9,639 nucleotides of DNA. Origin: an uncultured Bacteroidota bacterium (lineage in GTDB: Bacteria; Bacteroidota; Bacteroidia; UKL13-3). This document shows positions 6,480-9,639 of this stretch, in pieces. The translations under genes and the position numbers were made by a program. The stretch is taken from assembly GCA_903888395.1 (NCBI GenBank), contig CAISTO010000056.1, forward strand, positions 1 through 9,639, written 5' to 3'. How positions within the stretch are numbered: position 1 is the stretch's first letter; every line of letters starts with the position of its first letter. The notes under the pieces were generated by a model, which saw only the letters and a list, made by a program, of their open reading frames with translations, was not told where the DNA came from and did no database searches.

Positions 6480-8300
6480 ATGCTTATTAACTTCTCAAAT
6501 CATCCCTTTGAAACTTGGGATGAAAATCATAAAAATGCTGCGATTGATAAATATCAATCTGTAAAGGATATTCCATTCCCTCATATTAATCCTAATGCAG
6601 ATGAATTAGATATTAAGAGTGAGGCTGTAAGGTATTTAGAACTTATTTTAAACATGGCTCCAGATGCTGTGCATATTATGGGGGAAATGAATTTCACCTT
6701 TCAGATGATTAATTATTTAATGAAGGAGGGGATTGAATGTATAGCTTCAACCACTGCTCGTATTGTAGAAGACTTTCAGGACGGCACTCAAAAGTCTAGT
6801 TTTAAATTTGTGAAATTTAGAAGTTACAATTTCTTACTTGAAGATAGCGTTGAAAATACTAAAAAAGGTTTGGTGTTAAATGCTGGTCAGAAAAAGGCAT
6901 TTGAATTGATGAAGTCATTTATTCTAAAAGAAAATGATAATGATGTTTTTATCTTGAAAGGTTACGCAGGTACTGGTAAAACAACCCTTTTAAGATATTT
7001 TATTGAAAAGTGCTGCGAGGAAAAATTGACTGTCACACTAATGGCATCCACTGGTAGAGCGGCAGCTGTTTTAAAAACAAAGGCTAAATTTAATGCTACT
7101 ACAGTTCACTCCTTGGTTTATAAATTTGATGAAGTAAAAGCTACCAGTGAAGATGCATGGAAAATGGAAGGGGATGAAAAAGGGCAATTGTATTTGAATT
7201 TTACTCCTTGTTTGATTAATGATAATGATTTAACTGATGTATATATTATAGATGAAGCATCTATGATTTCTGGATTTACTAATAAATCTATAAATGGAAC
7301 TAAATTTGGCTCTGGGAATTTATTGAATGATTTGCTTGAAGTTGTTGGTAATTCAAAATTAATATTTGTTGGTGATCCATGCCAATTACCACCTGTTGAT
7401 GAGGCTTCTTTTTCAGCTGCACTCGATACTGATTTTTTAAGAAATAATTTGCATAAAAAAGTGATTGACTTTGAGCTTACCGAAATACAACGCCAAGGTG
7501 CAAATAGCGAAATTCTTGAAATTGCGGCTCCATTAAGAGAACAAATTATTTCAAAAGCAATTCCAGAATGGCCGAAACTTGAAATTAGTAATCGATACAA
7601 GGATGTAAGAGCATTTAATTCAACGGACGAGTTAATTAAGCAGTTTTTGATTGTTTTTAAGACTGTTGGAAGCGAAAATTGTATATTAGTTACCCATAAA
7701 AACAGCGAGGCACATGAAAATAATATATCCATTAGAAAGGACCTCTTTCCAAATAAAGGATCAGTGCAAGTAGGAGACATTTTGATGATAATAAAGAATT
7801 GTATGCGCACTGGGTTGAGAAATGGCGACCAAGTTATAGTTCAAAAAATTGGAGAAAGCGCGCAGCGTGCCAAACAAGTTTTTTTACGACTTACAGTTAA
7901 AGATATTAATTCTGGAGTTGTGCATGATACAATGTTAATTGAATCCCTATTAAATAGTTCCTCTTCTAAATTAGAATCAAATGAGAGTCGCGAATTAATA
8001 ATTGATTTTGATTACAGAATGAAAGAGGCTAAGATCATTAGAAATTCCTCAGACTATAAAGTTAAAATGAAAGCAGACATCTATATCAATGGCTTGCAAG
8101 CAAAATATGGCTATTCTATTACATTGCAAAAAGCACAAGGCGGTGAATGGCAACATGTTTTTTTAAATATTACAAAATCGGTTTATATTTCAAAATTTGA
8201 AGGTAAACCACAAGATATGATAAAATGGTTTTATACAGCTATTACTCGAACTCAAAAATATTTGTATTTAAATATAGGAAGTTGGATTAAAACTACATAG
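6480..8300 (+). CDS. Fusion of a small N-terminal domain to a RecD2/Pif1-like SF1B DNA helicase
   Basis: 606 residues from the ATG at 6480. An upstream in-frame ATG at 6456 would add MAFFTFVY, but MLINFSNHP looks like the true start of the first domain. Residues 1-120 form a compact alternating strand/helix module with INFSNHP, W14, PFP, VHIMGE and ASTTAR. I recall this pattern from small stand-alone proteins, but I cannot name the family. From ~130 on it is a complete superfamily 1B helicase: Q-motif-like LNAGQKKA, Walker A GYAGTGKTT (161-169), motif Ia LMASTGRAA, Walker B IIDEAS (256-261), motif III GDPCQLPPV (298-306), motif IV QRQ (337-339), and motifs V-VI YGYSITLQKAQGGEW and FYTAITRTQ. 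It should be an active 5'-to-3' DNA helicase, probably steered by the N-terminal domain. It is divergent from NACHT and converges on the WYL gene across 35 bp with no strong terminator. Confidence 0.88.
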   Translation: MLINFSNHPFETWDENHKNAAIDKYQSVKDIPFPHINPNADELDIKSEAVRYLELILNMAPDAVHIMGEMNFTFQMINYLMKEGIECIASTTARIVEDFQDGTQKSSFKFVKFRSYNFLLEDSVENTKKGLVLNAGQKKAFELMKSFILKENDNDVFILKGYAGTGKTTLLRYFIEKCCEEKLTVTLMASTGRAAAVLKTKAKFNATTVHSLVYKFDEVKATSEDAWKMEGDEKGQLYLNFTPCLINDNDLTDVYIIDEASMISGFTNKSINGTKFGSGNLLNDLLEVVGNSKLIFVGDPCQLPPVDEASFSAALDTDFLRNNLHKKVIDFELTEIQRQGANSEILEIAAPLREQIISKAIPEWPKLEISNRYKDVRAFNSTDELIKQFLIVFKTVGSENCILVTHKNSEAHENNISIRKDLFPNKGSVQVGDILMIIKNCMRTGLRNGDQVIVQKIGESAQRAKQVFLRLTVKDINSGVVHDTMLIESLLNSSSSKLESNESRELIIDFDYRMKEAKIIRNSSDYKVKMKADIYINGLQAKYGYSITLQKAQGGEWQHVFLNITKSVYISKFEGKPQDMIKWFYTAITRTQKYLYLNIGSWIKTT

Positions 8301-8335
8301 TAAGTTACAAACAGCAAATGAAATTATTAAGCTTG

Positions 8336-9346
8336 CTATTGATAGAAATCAGTAGTATGCAGTAATGTCTTTTTTATTTTGTCTTTAAAACTCTTAGGTC
8401 CAATAACTTTTACACCAGATCCATAAGATAAGATAACTTTTTCGAGTTCAATATTTGGAAACACTTCAATTGTAATTAATAACCCGTTTTCATCGTGTTT
8501 TTTAACTTTTTGAGATTCATGTATGGGTTTGGTAATTACATATGGTGCTTCCTCTTTATTAAACAATAATTCAATTTTGCATAGTTTAGTACTTTCGAGT
8601 TTTGTAACTCCAATTATGTCTTCAAAGTATTCATTAAAATTAATGGTTTTGTTTTTAATGAATTTAATTTTAGATATTTCGAATTCTACTATTCTATCTA
8701 GAGCAATATTGGAAATGGTTTTATATTCGTCATTCAATCCAAATAAAAACCAACGGTTATTATATTGTTTTAAATAGTATGGATGAATAATGTACTCTGT
8801 TTTTTTTATTGCCTTGAATGGCTTGTAGCTAATATTTAAGCACTGTTCGTTATAAATAGCATTAAATATGTCTCCTAAAAATTCAATACCTTTTAGATAA
8901 GCGTTCGAATCGAAGCTAATAATATTTGAGGTATTATCTTTCAATTCAAAACCATTATTAATTTTAGTTACTATTTCATTTACCCACGAAAACTGAGGCA
9001 TTCCATCAAACCTTGAAATAATTTCAAGGGCTGATTTTATTTGTATTAATTCAGTTTTGCTTAATGGTTGATTGTTGATTGAAAAGTTAGGGTCTCTATA
9101 TCTATAAATTGACTTTCTGCTAACTTTTACTCGTTCAATATCTGCTTGCCATCCTGCGTCACTTTCCATAAATGAAATATCGTCTCTTAATGTTCTTACA
9201 GAAATTCCATTACTTGATGGGTCTATTGCAGACAAGGCATCACAGCATTCATTCATTAAATCTTCGAATGTGTATGTCCTTCCGCTATTTCTAAAGCAAG
9301 AATCGAGAACCTTATATCGTATTTGAGCATATTTTGTTGTAGCCAT
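8336..9346 (-). CDS. WYL-domain transcriptional regulator
   Basis: 336 residues from an ATG at 9346. The frame extends to a TTG at 9373, but that would place the inverted repeat 9353-9373 inside the coding region, and MATTKYAQIRYKVLD matches the start of the left-hand paralogue (MPPKSDATLRYKIID). Residues 1-65 are a winged-helix domain with ISVRTLRDDISFM as the recognition-helix region. A WYL domain follows, with IHPYYLKQ, then W199-F-L-F-G in place of the literal W-Y-L, and ALDRIVEF. The C-terminal ~80 residues look like the WYL C-terminal extension. It is a DNA-binding, ligand-sensing regulator of the kind often next to defence systems. Its position and the palindrome before its ATG suggest autoregulation. 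It converges on the helicase gene and diverges from the gene at 9407. The family call is firm; its targets are inferred. Confidence 0.92.
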   Translation of the reverse strand: MATTKYAQIRYKVLDSCFRNSGRTYTFEDLMNECCDALSAIDPSSNGISVRTLRDDISFMESDAGWQADIERVKVSRKSIYRYRDPNFSINNQPLSKTELIQIKSALEIISRFDGMPQFSWVNEIVTKINNGFELKDNTSNIISFDSNAYLKGIEFLGDIFNAIYNEQCLNISYKPFKAIKKTEYIIHPYYLKQYNNRWFLFGLNDEYKTISNIALDRIVEFEISKIKFIKNKTINFNEYFEDIIGVTKLESTKLCKIELLFNKEEAPYVITKPIHESQKVKKHDENGLLITIEVFPNIELEKVILSYGSGVKVIGPKSFKDKIKKTLLHTTDFYQ

Positions 9347-9352
9347 TTTTTG

Positions 9353-9373
9353 TTGTGCAGATAGGTTGCACAA
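9353..9373. promoter_or_regulatory. Perfect inverted repeat, candidate WYL operator
   Basis: TTGTGCA (9353-9359) and TGCACAA (9367-9373) are exact 7-bp arms with a 7-bp spacer, so the centres lie 14 bp apart. The repeat ends 6 bp before the WYL ATG and overlaps a weak -7-like element for that gene (TATTATTG on the minus strand, 9371-9378). It also lies 8 bp upstream of a good TAAATTTG box for the divergent gene. Binding by a WYL dimer could therefore repress its own gene and affect both directions. Confidence 0.5.
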
Positions 9374-9381
9374 TAATAAAA

Positions 9382-9389
9382 TAAATTTG
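9382..9389 (+). promoter_or_regulatory. Candidate Bacteroidota -7 box for the right-edge gene
   Basis: TAAATTTG fits the TAnnTTTG consensus of the main Bacteroidota sigma factor exactly and lies 17 bp before the ATG at 9407, leaving a short 5' leader. No TTTG stands at the expected 19-21 bp upstream; the inverted repeat occupies part of that region. Confidence 0.4.
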
Positions 9390-9406
9390 TTTCAAATCCA
9401 AATCAT

Positions 9407-9639
9407 ATGAGAAACTACATAGCAAGAAGAGTGAATGATATCGGTAAATATGAGAATACTAAATTAGGCAAATCATTTTTGAAGGCAATTTTGACTAAAG
9501 ATATTATTGCATTTGAGAACATGTTATTGGAAGAAAATTCCTATTTCAATGGATTATGTAAGTGGAAAAGTTTAGAATTATTGAAAACCTATTTCGAAAA
9601 GTGCAATGAGCAATTTATTGAAATTGAATTTGACCAATG
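9407..9639 (+). CDS. Unrecognised protein, N-terminal 77 codons, cut by window edge
   Basis: The frame opens at ATG 9407 (MRNYIARRVNDIGKYEN) and stays open for 77 codons to the right edge. A good TAAATTTG box precedes it and codon use resembles its neighbours, so it is probably a real gene. The visible part is charged and helical, with no signal peptide or membrane segment and no motif I recognise. It is divergent from the WYL gene across 60 bp containing the inverted repeat, so co-regulation is likely. It may be a further member of the same module. Confidence 0.6.
   Translation, partial: MRNYIARRVNDIGKYENTKLGKSFLKAILTKDIIAFENMLLEENSYFNGLCKWKSLELLKTYFEKCNEQFIEIEFDQ

Noticed and set aside
7118..7810. 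Long open frame antisense to the helicase gene
   Set aside because: It mirrors the helicase coding frame, whose motifs are complete, and its own product has no recognisable domain or initiation context.
8289..8303. 15-bp near-repeat of 9412-9426 (AAACTACATAG core)
   Set aside because: One copy ends the helicase gene and the other encodes the start of the right-edge gene; the match is short, AT-rich and not at element boundaries.
8301..8335. Terminator between the convergent helicase and WYL genes
   Set aside because: Only 5-bp AGCAA/TTGCT arms with a long loop and no T-tract are visible, too weak to call.
8523..8777. Open frame antisense to the right WYL gene
   Set aside because: It overlaps the WYL domain coding region completely and shows no domain.

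Overview
The window is AT-rich DNA (by eye about 30% G+C in the genes) that looks like the accessory genome of a Bacteroidota bacterium. Starts lack Shine-Dalgarno sequences, upstream regions are A/T-rich, one start is preceded by a Bacteroidota-type TAnnTTTG box, and the gene families (WYL regulators, NACHT/STAND ATPase, RecD2/Pif1-like helicase) are typical of a defence island. No rRNA, tRNA, transposase or CRISPR array was seen.

Layout: 1-825 (-) is a WYL-domain regulator cut by the left edge. 939-2576 is a 1,221-bp direct-repeat arrangement. A ~415-bp non-coding leader (939-1355) runs straight into a DnaA/Hda-like AAA+ gene (1353-2150) whose Walker A lysine and other ATPase residues are missing. 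A second leader copy (2160-2576, about 90% identical by hand count) begins 10 bp after that gene and stops at its own ATG, followed by a four-codon stub instead of the AAA+ gene. The leader is richer in G+C than the genes and holds palindromes and hairpins, several kept by paired changes between the copies.

2604-6404 (-) reads as one large NACHT/STAND gene of about 1,266 codons, interrupted by a single in-frame TGA at 4911-4913. The parts are an N-terminal helical domain with a weak HEPN-like RNxxH motif, NACHT, a winged-helix/helical region, a long helical sensor region and one or two C-terminal cold-shock (OB-fold)-like domains. The divergent neighbour, 6480-8300 (+), joins a small N-terminal domain that I recognise as a conserved module but cannot name with certainty to a complete superfamily 1B helicase. 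8336-9346 (-) is a second WYL regulator, paralogous to the left one, with a perfect 7-7-7 inverted repeat just upstream of its ATG. 9407-9639 (+) is the start of an unrecognised gene cut by the right edge.

Working model (inference): the NACHT protein and the fusion helicase form a compact divergent anti-phage module, and the WYL regulator controls itself and perhaps the right-edge gene through the inverted repeat. The leader/AAA+ unit is a separate, repeat-forming element whose second copy was truncated where the defence module begins. As sequenced, the NACHT gene is either inactivated by the TGA or made by stop-codon readthrough.
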